Assembly (NCBI GenBank): GCA_024400915.1 | Contig: JAKSLX010000013.1 | Coordinates: forward strand, 1-64,000 | DNA length: 64,000 nucleotides | Direction: 5' to 3' | Origin: Treponema sp. | GTDB lineage: Bacteria; Spirochaetota; Spirochaetia; Treponematales; Treponemataceae | Part shown: in pieces, positions 25,581-34,084 of the stretch | How the letters are laid out: each line of letters opens with the position of its first letter | How positions within the stretch are numbered: the first letter of the stretch is position 1 | Program-made: the position numbers and the translations under genes | The notes under the pieces: model-generated | Told to the model about the DNA's origin: nothing | The model's database searches: none | The model's input: the letters and a program-made list of their open reading frames with translations, nothing else

Positions 25581-26945
25581 ATGGCAAAGGTTACAGAAAA
25601 AGTTGCTGACAAGGCAAAGAAGACTGTTTCAAAGGCAAAGACAGCTGTTAAGTCTGCTGCAAAGAAAACAACAAAGAAGTCTGGAAAAGACAAGGTTGTT
25701 CTTGCATATTCAGGTGGACTTGATACAACTGTAATCATTCCTTGGCTCAAGGAAAACTACGATTATGATGTTATCGCAGTTTGTATCGATGTTGGTCAGG
25801 GTGACAACTGGAAGGCAATCAAGAACCGTGCCCTCAAGACAGGAGCTTCTGCATGTTATGTTGTAGATGCACGCAAGGAATATATTGAAGAATACATCTG
25901 GCCTGCACTCAAGGCTAATGCAATTTATGAAGATGAATACCTCCTTGGTACTTCTACAGCTCGTCCTCTTATCGGAAAGATTCTTGTTGAATACGCTCGC
26001 CAGGAAGGTGCTGTTGCTATCTGTCACGGTGCAACTGGTAAGGGTAACGATCAGGTTCGCTTTGAACTTGCAATCAAGGCATTTGCTCCAGACCTCAAGT
26101 GTATCGCTGCATGGCGTGACGACAAGTGGAACATGGACAGCCGTGAAGCAGAAATCAAGTATCTTGAAGACCGCGGACTCGAAGTTCCAATGAAGAAGGA
26201 TCAGTCTTACTCTCGCGATGAAAACATCTGGCACCTTTCTCATGAAGGTCTTGAACTTGAGAAGACAGAAAACGAACCAAACTACAAGCACATGCTCAAG
26301 AACACAGTTGTTCCAGAAGAAGCTCCTGCCAACGGTGAATATGTAAAGATTGAATTTGAAAAGGGAATTCCTGTTGCTGTTAACGGCAAGAAGATGGATG
26401 CCCTCAAGCTCCTTACAGAACTCAATAAGATTGGTGGACGCAATGGCATTGGCCTTGTTGATATCTGTGAAAACCGCTGTGTAGGTATGAAGAGCCGCGG
26501 TGTTTACGAAACTCCAGGTGGAGCAATCCTCTATGCCGCACACCGCATGATGAATCACCTTACACTTGATCGTGATACATACCACTACAAGCAGCAGCTT
26601 TCTGTAAAGATCGGTGAGCTCATCTATGACGGAAAGGTATTCACAACATTGTATGATTCATTGATGGCTTTCGTAGACAAGTCAGAAGAAACATGTACAG
26701 GTTGGGTTAAGCTCAAGCTCATCAAGGGTGCAATCCGCGGTGCAGGTTCTGGTTCAAAGTACAGCCTCTACAACGAATCAATCGCATCATTCACAACAGG
26801 TGACCTCTACAACCACAAGGATGCAGAAGGCTTCATCACATTGTTCGGACTCCCACTCCGCGTACGTGCCATGATGGAGCAGAGCGTAGGTGAAGGACAG
26901 GCAGTGTTGAAATCAAAGAAGCTTAAGAAGAGACCAACAGAGTAA
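25581..26945 (+). CDS. argG: argininosuccinate synthase with basic N-terminal extension
   Basis: Joins citrulline and aspartate using ATP in arginine synthesis. The catalytic part has the P-loop-like AYSGGLDTTV, CHGATGKGNDQVRFE and AAWRDDKWNMDSREAE, of normal length. The first ~37 residues are an added Lys/Ala/Thr-rich tail (MAKVTEKVADKAKKTVSKAK onward, then KSAAKKTTKKSGK) resembling histone H1-like or DNA-binding tails. Such a tail is not part of the family as I know it. The start is the ATG at 25581, after GAGAGG. A terminator follows at 26976. Confidence 0.95.
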   Translation: MAKVTEKVADKAKKTVSKAKTAVKSAAKKTTKKSGKDKVVLAYSGGLDTTVIIPWLKENYDYDVIAVCIDVGQGDNWKAIKNRALKTGASACYVVDARKEYIEEYIWPALKANAIYEDEYLLGTSTARPLIGKILVEYARQEGAVAICHGATGKGNDQVRFELAIKAFAPDLKCIAAWRDDKWNMDSREAEIKYLEDRGLEVPMKKDQSYSRDENIWHLSHEGLELEKTENEPNYKHMLKNTVVPEEAPANGEYVKIEFEKGIPVAVNGKKMDALKLLTELNKIGGRNGIGLVDICENRCVGMKSRGVYETPGGAILYAAHRMMNHLTLDRDTYHYKQQLSVKIGELIYDGKVFTTLYDSLMAFVDKSEETCTGWVKLKLIKGAIRGAGSGSKYSLYNESIASFTTGDLYNHKDAEGFITLFGLPLRVRAMMEQSVGEGQAVLKSKKLKKRPTE

Positions 26946-26975
26946 GAGATTACTCGAATATAAAGTAGTTATATA

Positions 26976-27008
26976 CAGCACTAATTTTTACAATTAGTGC
27001 TGTTTTCA
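26976..27008 (+). terminator. rho-independent terminator of argG
   Basis: The perfect stem CAGCACTAATT / AATTAGTGCTG with a short TTTAC loop is followed by TTTTC. Confidence 0.85.
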
Positions 27009-27038
27009 TTTTAAAGTCATTCTGTTATATTGTTAGTT

Positions 27039-27665
27039 ATGATTGGAATTGTAGATTACAACGCAGGAAACATAACGAGTGTTGAGCATGCCCTTCAGTT
27101 TTTGAAGGCTGATTATGTTCTTTCAAAAAATCCTGCAGATTTGAAAAATGCAGATAAGATTGTTTTCCCTGGAGTAGGGGATGCAGCCTATGCAATGGAA
27201 CAGCTTAAGACAACAGGATTTGATTCTTTCTTAAAAACTTTCTATACAAGTGGTAAACCAATGATTGGAATCTGTCTTGGAAGTCAGATTGTCTTTGATT
27301 ATTCAGAAGAAGGTAATGTTGAATGTCTTGGACTTATTCCAGGAAAAATAAAGCACTTTTCAAATTTGGTTAAAGATGTTGCGACAAAAGATTCTGTCAA
27401 AATACCTCACATGGGCTGGAACGATATTGAAATCTGCAATGGCGGTTCAAAATTGCTTGAAGGGATTGATGCTCACAGTGATTTTTACTTCGTTCATTCC
27501 TATGTAATTCAGCCTGAAGATGAATCCGTAATTAAGGGCTATGCAAATTACGGCATCAAGGTTCCTTCTGTTATTGAAAAGGATAACCTTACTGTATTTC
27601 AGTTCCATCCTGAAAAATCAGGAAAAGCTGGACTTAAAATCCTTGAAAACTTTGTAAATCTGTAG
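27039..27665 (+). CDS. hisH: imidazole glycerol phosphate synthase glutaminase subunit HisH
   Basis: A 208-residue class I glutamine amidotransferase that supplies ammonia to HisF. The catalytic Cys79 lies in GICLGSQ (Ser where Met is usual), and His/Glu lie in FQFHPEKSG. MIGIVDYNAGN and FPGVGDAAYAM are family motifs. The ATG at 27039 is used; an open frame starts 9 bases earlier at TTG. TATATT ends 7 bases before the ATG and there is no Shine-Dalgarno. It is followed 10 bases later by hisF. No other his genes are in the window. Confidence 0.95.
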   Translation: MIGIVDYNAGNITSVEHALQFLKADYVLSKNPADLKNADKIVFPGVGDAAYAMEQLKTTGFDSFLKTFYTSGKPMIGICLGSQIVFDYSEEGNVECLGLIPGKIKHFSNLVKDVATKDSVKIPHMGWNDIEICNGGSKLLEGIDAHSDFYFVHSYVIQPEDESVIKGYANYGIKVPSVIEKDNLTVFQFHPEKSGKAGLKILENFVNL

Positions 27666-27675
27666 GGGCGGAAAC

Positions 27676-28440
27676 ATGCTAAAAAAGAGAATCATCGTCT
27701 GCCTTGATGTAAAGGACGGACGTACAACTAAGGGTGTAAAATTCCAGAACAACATCGATATCGGTGATCCTGTGGAAATGGCTGCAGAATATTATCGTCA
27801 GGGAGTTGATGAGCTTGTATTCTATGACATCATGGCAAGTGCTCGTGGTCGTGGTCCAATCCTTGACCTCATTGCCCGCGTTGCAAGCCAGGTTTTCATT
27901 CCTTTCTGTGTTGGCGGTGGAATCGGAACATTGGATGACATCCGTTCAACAATTCTTGCAGGGGCGGAAAAAGTTTCCCTCAATAGCCAGGCTGTCAAAC
28001 ATCCTGAACTCATAAAGGAAGGTGCCCGCGTATTTGGAAACCAGTGTATCGTACTCGGCATGGATGCTGCAAAAGACGAATCAATGCCTAGCGGTTATCG
28101 CGTTTACATAAATGGCGGTAGAGTTGCAACAGATCTTGATGCCCTTGATTGGGCAAAGAAAGCCGTTGAACTTGGTGCTGGTGAAATCGTTTTGAATTCA
28201 ATCGATGCAGACGGAACTCGCAGCGGTTATGAAATCAACCTTACTCGCATGATTAGCGAAAATGTTGAAGTGCCTGTAATAGCATCTGGCGGCGGTGGAA
28301 CTGTGCAGCATCTTGCTGATGTACTAAAGGACGGAAAGGCTGATGCCGCACTCATTGCAAGCATGGTGCATTCCGGAGACTATACAATCGACGGAATAAA
28401 AACTGATCTTGCAAAGCTTAATGTTCCTGTAAGAATGTAA
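27676..28440 (+). CDS. hisF: imidazole glycerol phosphate synthase cyclase subunit HisF
   Basis: A 254-residue (beta/alpha)8 barrel converting PRFAR plus ammonia to IGP and AICAR, the link between histidine and purine synthesis. Catalytic Asp11 lies in IVCLDVKDG, and the second acid is in VLGMDAAKD. Phosphate-binding motifs CVGGGIG and IASGGGG are present, as is NSIDADGT. The length is standard. It is in an operon with hisH behind a GGGGCGG-type Shine-Dalgarno. It converges with queD 3 bases later. Confidence 0.96.
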   Translation: MLKKRIIVCLDVKDGRTTKGVKFQNNIDIGDPVEMAAEYYRQGVDELVFYDIMASARGRGPILDLIARVASQVFIPFCVGGGIGTLDDIRSTILAGAEKVSLNSQAVKHPELIKEGARVFGNQCIVLGMDAAKDESMPSGYRVYINGGRVATDLDALDWAKKAVELGAGEIVLNSIDADGTRSGYEINLTRMISENVEVPVIASGGGGTVQHLADVLKDGKADAALIASMVHSGDYTIDGIKTDLAKLNVPVRM

Positions 28441-28443
28441 TTT

Positions 28444-28827
28444 CTACAAAATATATCTGGCACGGGAAGTGTCGGTTTCAAAGACATCGACAGCGTATAG
28501 ATATGCGTTGCCGGTGTTATTTTTTTTGAGCGAAGGAATGTCCTGAATAATGTTTTCTGCAATGAATGTCGCTATGCGTTCAGCACTTGGATTCTGTTTG
28601 AAATAATCAAAATCATTGAGGTTTTTGTGGTCCAAAAGACTGCATGTTTCCCTTAAAGCTGCCTTCAATTCCGTAAAATCAAGGAGCATTCCGCCTTCGT
28701 CAAGTCTGTCCCCGCGGACATGGGCATACACCTTGTAATTGTGCCCGTGGAGATTTTCGCATTTACCGTGATAATCCTTTAAAAAATGTGCCGCTGCAAA
28801 ATCGGCTTCAACTCTAACTTCGTACAT
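28444..28827 (-). CDS. queD: 6-carboxytetrahydropterin synthase (QueD family)
   Basis: A 127-residue T-fold enzyme of the 6-pyruvoyl-tetrahydropterin synthase family, expected to make 6-carboxytetrahydropterin for queuosine. The zinc histidines are in AAHFLKDY and NLHGHNY, the catalytic Cys is in GKCENLHGH, and MLLDFTELK and DVFETDTS complete the site. The length fits QueD rather than eukaryotic PTPS. A TATTAT hexamer lies 6 bases before the ATG without a Shine-Dalgarno. No other queuosine gene is adjacent. Confidence 0.93.
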   Translation of the reverse strand: MYEVRVEADFAAAHFLKDYHGKCENLHGHNYKVYAHVRGDRLDEGGMLLDFTELKAALRETCSLLDHKNLNDFDYFKQNPSAERIATFIAENIIQDIPSLKKNNTGNAYLYAVDVFETDTSRARYIL

Positions 28828-28871
28828 GTGAATATAATAACTTAATTGGCTGTAAAAATAAACTGAAACAA

Positions 28872-28886
28872 AGGGGACAGACCCCT
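28872..28886. repeat. REP core upstream of the RAYT gene
   Basis: The 15-nt palindrome-like core AGGGGACAGACCCCT lies in the queD/RAYT intergenic region, 80 bases before the transposase start, on the left flank of the RAYT. Confidence 0.8.
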
Positions 28887-28965
28887 ATTTTAAAATTATT
28901 AATTTTTTTTAGAAAAAAGCACATTTTATCAAAAATATTGGTTATATATATTACAGGAACTAATT

Positions 28966-29718
28966 ATGGCAAGAAAACCAAGATTGTATGGAATGTCAGG
29001 TATATATCATGTTATTCTCCGCGGAAATAATAAGCAAAACCTTTTCAATGATGAATCAGATCGATATTTTTTCTTGAAAAAACTTAAAAAATATTCCGAA
29101 GAACTTGATGTTGTTATATATGCTTACTGCCTAATGAATAATCATGTTCACCTGTTGATAGGTAATGCATCCGAAAATATGAGTTTATTTGTTCAAAAAA
29201 TTGCTAATAGCTATGTATACTTTTTTAATCGTAAATATGAGCGAACTGGCCATCTTTTTCAAGGAAGATTTAAAAGTGAACCAGTTTCTGATGATACTTA
29301 TTTCAAGGTAGTTTATCGATATATCCTTCAAAATTGCGAAAAGGCTTGTCTTGGGAAAGTCGATGAGTATAAATGGAATAGTTACAACTTAATCACAGAC
29401 CTCAAATTGAAATCCTTTGTTGATGTTGAATATGTGATAGCCTTGTTTGGTTCTCAAAAAACTCTTGTAGATTATTTATTACAGCATGATGAAAGAAAAT
29501 GCATGGAATATGAAAATTTGCTTGTAATCTCCGATGGAACAGCTGTTAATCTTATAAAAAAATTGTTTAAAATATCTACGCCTTACAAACTTGAACGGCT
29601 AAATATTGATGATCAGATAAGTAAATGCAGTATATTAAGAAAACATGGTCTTTCGATGAATCAAATTTCAAGAATCACTGGTATCAGCAAGTCCATAATA
29701 AGAAAAGCAAATTTGTAA
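28966..29718 (+). CDS. REP-associated tyrosine transposase (RAYT, Y1_Tnp family)
   Basis: A 250-residue single-strand DNA transposase of the IS200/RAYT type. The HUH motif is H60-V61-H62 in MNNHVHLLI. The presumed catalytic Tyr lies in NSYVYFFNRKYERTGHLFQG (Y83 or Y85), followed by RFKSEPV, a RAYT hallmark. The C-terminal part (about 210-250, HGLSMNQISRITGISKSIIRK) looks like a helix-turn-helix DNA-binding segment. REP cores lie on both sides (28872-28886, 29916-29929, 29968-29992), the usual REPtron arrangement. The gene is visibly more AT-rich in codon use than its neighbours, consistent with acquisition. The frame is intact, so activity is possible. Confidence 0.9.
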   Translation: MARKPRLYGMSGIYHVILRGNNKQNLFNDESDRYFFLKKLKKYSEELDVVIYAYCLMNNHVHLLIGNASENMSLFVQKIANSYVYFFNRKYERTGHLFQGRFKSEPVSDDTYFKVVYRYILQNCEKACLGKVDEYKWNSYNLITDLKLKSFVDVEYVIALFGSQKTLVDYLLQHDERKCMEYENLLVISDGTAVNLIKKLFKISTPYKLERLNIDDQISKCSILRKHGLSMNQISRITGISKSIIRKANL

Positions 29719-29915
29719 AGTAGATGGACTTTCCTTTATTATAAGTTTATTTCCTCCCTATTTGCTGTTAATAATAATTAGAAATATCTTCTTATAGCAG
29801 ATTAAGAATTTCCGTATTCTTTATCAAAGAAATTTGAAGAATATTTGATTTTATTCCCATATTTCTAAATTAAAAAATAGAAATAATGGGGATAATCTCC
29901 TTAGAGTATTTTCTT

Positions 29916-29929
29916 AGGGGTCTGTCCCC
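29916..29929. repeat. REP core downstream of the RAYT gene
   Basis: AGGGGTCTGTCCCC is inverted relative to the copy at 28872, so the two REPs flank the transposase as inverted repeats. The rest of the 335-base gap (29719-30053) is AT-rich and holds only this repeat, the variant below and the gap terminator. Confidence 0.8.
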
Positions 29930-29967
29930 GTTGTCATGTGACATGGGTATGGGCATGAGGTAAACAC

Positions 29968-29992
29968 TTTAAAGGGGACTGTCCCCTTTAAA
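29968..29992. repeat. variant REP: 25-nt palindrome
   Basis: TTTAAAGGGGAC-T-GTCCCCTTTAAA is a perfect inverted repeat around a single centre base. It shares the GGGGAC/GTCCCC arms with the REP cores but lacks the central CAGAC asymmetry. It may be a degenerate REP or an extra RAYT end. Confidence 0.6.
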
Positions 29993-30010
29993 AAGAACAT
30001 CAAATAAAAA

Positions 30011-30040
30011 AAAAGGACCCCAACCGGAGTCCTTTTTTTT
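30011..30040. terminator. bidirectional terminator, mainly for gap
   Basis: On the minus strand, GGACTCC-GGTT-GGGGTCC (one U-G) is followed by eight T. On the plus strand the hairpin is also followed by T8. Confidence 0.8.
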
Positions 30041-30053
30041 CAATCAGTTAAAC

Positions 30054-31085
30054 TTAGCAGTTTTCGCTGAAGTACTTAATTGTTCTTACCATCTGTGATG
30101 TGTAAGAGTTTTCGTTGTCGTACCAAGATACAACTTCAACCTGGTATGTGTCGTCGTCGATCTTTGATACCATTGTCTGTGTAGCATCGAAGAGTGAGCC
30201 GTACTTCATTCCGATAACATCAGAAGAAACGATTTCGTCTTCGTTGTATCCGAATGATTCGTTAGCAGCTGCCTTCATTACAGCGTTGATAGCATCCTTT
30301 GTGATGTCCTTTCCCTTTACTACTGCGAAGAGGAGAGTTGTTGATCCAGTTGGTGTTGGAACACGCTGAGCTGAACCGATGAGCTTTCCGTTGAGTTCTG
30401 GGATTACGAGACCGATAGCCTTAGCAGCACCAGTTGAGTTAGGAACGATGTTCTGAGCACCTGCGCGTGAACGGCGGAGGTCACCCTTGCGCTGTGGACC
30501 GTCGAGGATCATCTGGTCGCCTGTGTAAGCGTGGATTGTAGACATGATACCGCTCTGGATTGGGTAAGCATCGTTAAGAGCCTTAGCCATTGGAGCGAGA
30601 CAGTTTGTTGTACAAGAAGCTGCAGAGATAACTTTGTCATCCTTTGTGAGGTTCTTGTTGTTTACGTTGAAAACGATTGTCTTGAGGTCGCCAGTTGCTG
30701 GAGCTGAAATAACAACCTTCTTTGCACCTGCTGTAAGGTGAGCAGAAGCCTTTTCCTTATCGCAGTAGAAACCTGTACATTCAAGAACAACATCTACCTT
30801 GTTTGCTGCCCATGGGCAGTTTGCTGCATCTTTTTCTGCAGAAATCTTGATTTCCTTTCCGTCAACGATGATAGAATCTTCTGTTGAAGAAACTGTGTGC
30901 TTTCCTTCACCGATGCGTCCCATGAAGCCACCCTGTGCTGTATCATACTTGAGAAGGTGTGCAAGCATCTTTGGGCTTGTGAGGTCGTTGATAGCTACAA
31001 CTTCGTATCCATCAGCTTCAAACATCTGGCGGAATGCCAAGCGACCAATGCGGCCGAAACCATTAATAGCAACTCTAACTGCCAT
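30054..31085 (-). CDS. gap: glyceraldehyde-3-phosphate dehydrogenase
   Basis: A glycolytic NAD-dependent enzyme of 343 residues. It has the N-terminal Rossmann motif INGFGRIGRLAFRQ, the catalytic Cys in ISAASCTTNCLAP and the active-site His in STIHAYTGDQ. RSRAGAQNIVPNSTGAAKAIG and SWYDNENSYTSQMVRT are family signatures. AAGGAG lies 7 bases before the ATG. Codon use is strongly biased as in other highly expressed genes here. It is a single-gene unit. Confidence 0.98.
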   Translation of the reverse strand: MAVRVAINGFGRIGRLAFRQMFEADGYEVVAINDLTSPKMLAHLLKYDTAQGGFMGRIGEGKHTVSSTEDSIIVDGKEIKISAEKDAANCPWAANKVDVVLECTGFYCDKEKASAHLTAGAKKVVISAPATGDLKTIVFNVNNKNLTKDDKVISAASCTTNCLAPMAKALNDAYPIQSGIMSTIHAYTGDQMILDGPQRKGDLRRSRAGAQNIVPNSTGAAKAIGLVIPELNGKLIGSAQRVPTPTGSTTLLFAVVKGKDITKDAINAVMKAAANESFGYNEDEIVSSDVIGMKYGSLFDATQTMVSKIDDDTYQVEVVSWYDNENSYTSQMVRTIKYFSENC

Positions 31086-31251
31086 AATTATTCTCCTTGA
31101 ATAAATAATATTCTAATCGGCGATATTTTATTCCTATTACAATTTTATGTCAATGAAATGAATCGTGAAAGAATGATATGTATATAACGATGTGTTAAAA
31201 TAATTTTGTATTTTGTATTTTTTTTCTTTAAAGTTGGATTAAAATAACGGT

Positions 31252-33177
31252 ATGAAGAATTTGAAGTTTCTTGTAATGACGGAAGAAATTTGCTCAGACT
31301 ACTCTCGGCAGGTTATTGATGGAATTTGCCATCTATGCGACCAGAAAAAAATAAGTGTTGTTGTCTGCAACGTTCGCCATCCTAAATATAGTGAAGGTAT
31401 CTTTGAATATCAGTATTGGGCAGGTGCAAAACTCATTAATGTCAAGGATGTTGATGTTGTCATTGTTCTGAGCGGAATTTATTTTTCTTCATACAATGTT
31501 GAAGAATTTGCTGAAATGCTGGAACCTTTTAAAGACAAGAAGATTATTTCCCTTTCGCAGAAACTTCCAATTGAAAATTCCTGGGCCATACTTTCCGACA
31601 ATGAAACTATTTTTGAAAATGCCTTTGATTTCCTGGTAAAGAAATGTGGAGCAAAGCGCATTGCCTTCATGGATGCAAGTAAGACATCTTCCGTTGAATC
31701 ACAGCTTAGGTTCAATGCCTATAAAAAAAATCTCAGGCCTTACCAAATGACCTATGATGATTCCATTGTATTTCACGGTAAATTTACCATGAACTCTGCT
31801 TATGAAGAACTTGAACAGAGACTTGGCAAAGATTGCACTGGCGTTGATTTTGATGCCTTCATAGCAGCCAATGATCAGATGGCTTTGGGGGCTATGGCTT
31901 TTTTTAAGGATCACGGCATTAAGGTTCCGGAGCAGGTTAAGGTTTTGGGATATGATGACATCAATGAAGCTGCTGCTGTTCAGCCTTCCTTGTCGTCAAT
32001 TAGTCCATTTAATTTTAATCTTGGATTTAATGCGGCCATGACTGCCATGATGATTGCAAACGGACTTGATGCACAGAAAGAATTTACATCCCCTGCAAAA
32101 CTTGTCATAAGGGATTCCACTGGCTATGAATATTGCGAGCATAAAAAGACATTGAGGACAGAAGCTCTCAATCAGCTTATTCTACGTGGTTATGATAATA
32201 CTTACATCTACTATCTTCTTGATACGATTCAATGCAATGATGCGCTTGAAGTTTTTCTCAAAAGGATTCAGAAAACACTGAAGGAAGTCGACATAAAGAA
32301 ATTTGCCCTTGTCCTTTATGATGAACCTGTCTATTACAAAAAGCTTACGGAATTCAAAATGCCTGAAAAGGTCAAGCTTGAATATGTCTATGAAAACGGG
32401 GAAGGAAAAGTTCTTTCTGGAGAATATTTTTCTCCTGAAGAACATATTGTGCCACCGGATGTTTTTGACGATGTTCATGAAAAATTTATTGCCCAGTCCA
32501 TTTATTACGGTGAAAAGCAATACGGTTACATGCTCTATTCCATCGGAGAGAGAGGTCTTGTTTTCTACAATCTTTATGCAAAAGCTCTTTCAAATGCCAT
32601 TGCCAATTCCTACGAATACACGATTCAGTATGTGAAGAATATTTCCCTTCAGATTGAAAAATATGAATTGGAACAGACTTCCCGTACGGATGAGCTTACT
32701 GGAGTGCTTAACAGAAGAGGGTTTGACATTCAGGGACAGAAACAGATTGATTATGCTGTTACTACTGGCGGCGGTGGTGTTGTTTTCTATGGAGATATGA
32801 ATGGACTCAAGGCAATCAATGATACTTATGGCCATGAGTATGGAGATAAGGCCATTAAGGCAGAAGCGGAAATTTTGAAATCGACATTCAGGGCATCGGA
32901 TACCGTCGGTAGAATGGGTGGTGATGAATTTGCAGTTGTTGCCGCAGGCTTTCCTATGCGCAAGCTTGATGAAGTAAAAAAGATCATTGCGCAAAAATGT
33001 CTAGAGGCTAAAGAAAAATATCAGCTTCCTTTTGATTTTTCCATCAGCCTTGGTGCCATAGAATTTGACAATAAGTTGACCGACTTGAATTCTCTCCTGA
33101 AATTTGCAGATCAGCAGCAGTATGTGGAAAAAAGAAAATTCCATGATGAAGAGAAGACGGATGTTGGTAGAATCTGA
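31252..33177 (+). CDS. cytoplasmic diguanylate cyclase with LacI-like ligand-binding domain
   Basis: A 641-residue protein. Residues about 1-300 form a periplasmic-binding-protein-like fold of the LacI/GalR type (GVDFDAFIAANDQMALGAMAFF ... VLGYDDINEAAAVQPSLSSI), but there is no helix-turn-helix and no signal peptide. A middle linker (about 310-470) precedes a GGDEF domain (about 478-630) with an intact RMGGDEFAVV and an RASD I-site. It is predicted to couple a small-molecule, probably sugar-like, signal to c-di-GMP synthesis. TAAAAT ends 6 bases before the ATG with no Shine-Dalgarno. Confidence 0.9.
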   Translation: MKNLKFLVMTEEICSDYSRQVIDGICHLCDQKKISVVVCNVRHPKYSEGIFEYQYWAGAKLINVKDVDVVIVLSGIYFSSYNVEEFAEMLEPFKDKKIISLSQKLPIENSWAILSDNETIFENAFDFLVKKCGAKRIAFMDASKTSSVESQLRFNAYKKNLRPYQMTYDDSIVFHGKFTMNSAYEELEQRLGKDCTGVDFDAFIAANDQMALGAMAFFKDHGIKVPEQVKVLGYDDINEAAAVQPSLSSISPFNFNLGFNAAMTAMMIANGLDAQKEFTSPAKLVIRDSTGYEYCEHKKTLRTEALNQLILRGYDNTYIYYLLDTIQCNDALEVFLKRIQKTLKEVDIKKFALVLYDEPVYYKKLTEFKMPEKVKLEYVYENGEGKVLSGEYFSPEEHIVPPDVFDDVHEKFIAQSIYYGEKQYGYMLYSIGERGLVFYNLYAKALSNAIANSYEYTIQYVKNISLQIEKYELEQTSRTDELTGVLNRRGFDIQGQKQIDYAVTTGGGGVVFYGDMNGLKAINDTYGHEYGDKAIKAEAEILKSTFRASDTVGRMGGDEFAVVAAGFPMRKLDEVKKIIAQKCLEAKEKYQLPFDFSISLGAIEFDNKLTDLNSLLKFADQQQYVEKRKFHDEEKTDVGRI

Positions 33178-33178
33178 A

Positions 33179-34084
33179 TCAATGTTCAAGGTTGAAGTGT
33201 TTTTTCAATTCGTTGAGGACGGCACGTTTGTTTGCAGACCATAATGGTTCCACCAGAAGTGATTTGGGACCATCGCCAGTTAATCGATGAAGGACGGTCG
33301 TTTCAGGCATAAGGTCGGCAAGTTCTTTTACAAAGTTGCAATATTCATCCATGGTCGGTAGAGGCCATGGATTTTTTATGTATTCTTCTGCCATTTTTGT
33401 TCCACGAAGAATTTGAAGCAACTGAAATTTAATTCCATCCAGAGACGGTTCCAGTTTTGCAAGGTATTCCGCTGTTTCTTTCATCATCGCTTTGGTTTCG
33501 CCAGGCAGCCAGAGAATTGTGTGGATGATTACAGTAAGTTTGGCCTTCTTTAATTTTTTATAGATTCCGTCAAAGACCTGCAGATTGTATCCTCGATTTA
33601 TCTTTTCTGCGGTGTTTTCATGGATTGTCTGGAGACCAAGTTCGACCCATACTGGTTTTTCTTTGTTGAGTTCTGCAAGGAAATCAATCATTCTGTCACT
33701 GATGCAGTCAGGTCTTGTTCCGATGGAAAGTGCACATATTGAAGGATTCCTGATTGCATTCATGAAAATTTCCGAAAGATTTTCAAAAGTCTTTTCTTTT
33801 GTTTCGTAAGTGTTGGAGAAGGATTGAAAGTAGGCTATGAATTTTACCTGCTTTGTTTTTGGCAGCTTGGAAGAAATTCTATTTATGGCATTTTGTATTT
33901 GCTGCTCGATAGGACCTTCCGTCTGCCCGAATTCACCAGATCCGCCTGAAGAACAGAAGGTACAACCTCCAGTGGAAATAGTACCGTCTCTGTTTGGACA
34001 TGTGCATCCTGTACTTAATGAAAGCTTGTAGACCTTGCAGCCAAATGTTCTGTGCAAATGTCTGTTTAGAGTAAGTTCCGACAT
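33179..34084 (-). CDS. TIGR01212/YhcC-family radical SAM protein
   Basis: A 301-residue radical SAM enzyme. The [4Fe-4S] cysteines lie in TGCTCPNRDGTISTGGCTFC, the widened spacing typical of the YhcC (TIGR01212) family. Further family motifs are KFIAYFQSFSNTYE, SIGTRPDCI and VELGLQT. YhcC-type proteins have no settled reaction. The ATG overlaps the stop of the upstream methyltransferase gene (TAATG), so it is translationally coupled as the last gene of a radical SAM - MTase - radical SAM operon. Confidence 0.9.
   Translation of the reverse strand: MSELTLNRHLHRTFGCKVYKLSLSTGCTCPNRDGTISTGGCTFCSSGGSGEFGQTEGPIEQQIQNAINRISSKLPKTKQVKFIAYFQSFSNTYETKEKTFENLSEIFMNAIRNPSICALSIGTRPDCISDRMIDFLAELNKEKPVWVELGLQTIHENTAEKINRGYNLQVFDGIYKKLKKAKLTVIIHTILWLPGETKAMMKETAEYLAKLEPSLDGIKFQLLQILRGTKMAEEYIKNPWPLPTMDEYCNFVKELADLMPETTVLHRLTGDGPKSLLVEPLWSANKRAVLNELKKHFNLEH

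Noticed and set aside
28705..28720. TCTGTCCCC in queD and GGGGACAG in glgX (57808) and the small exporter gene (62766)
   Set aside because: Only half of the REP palindrome is present in each case and the bases are explained by ordinary coding sequence.
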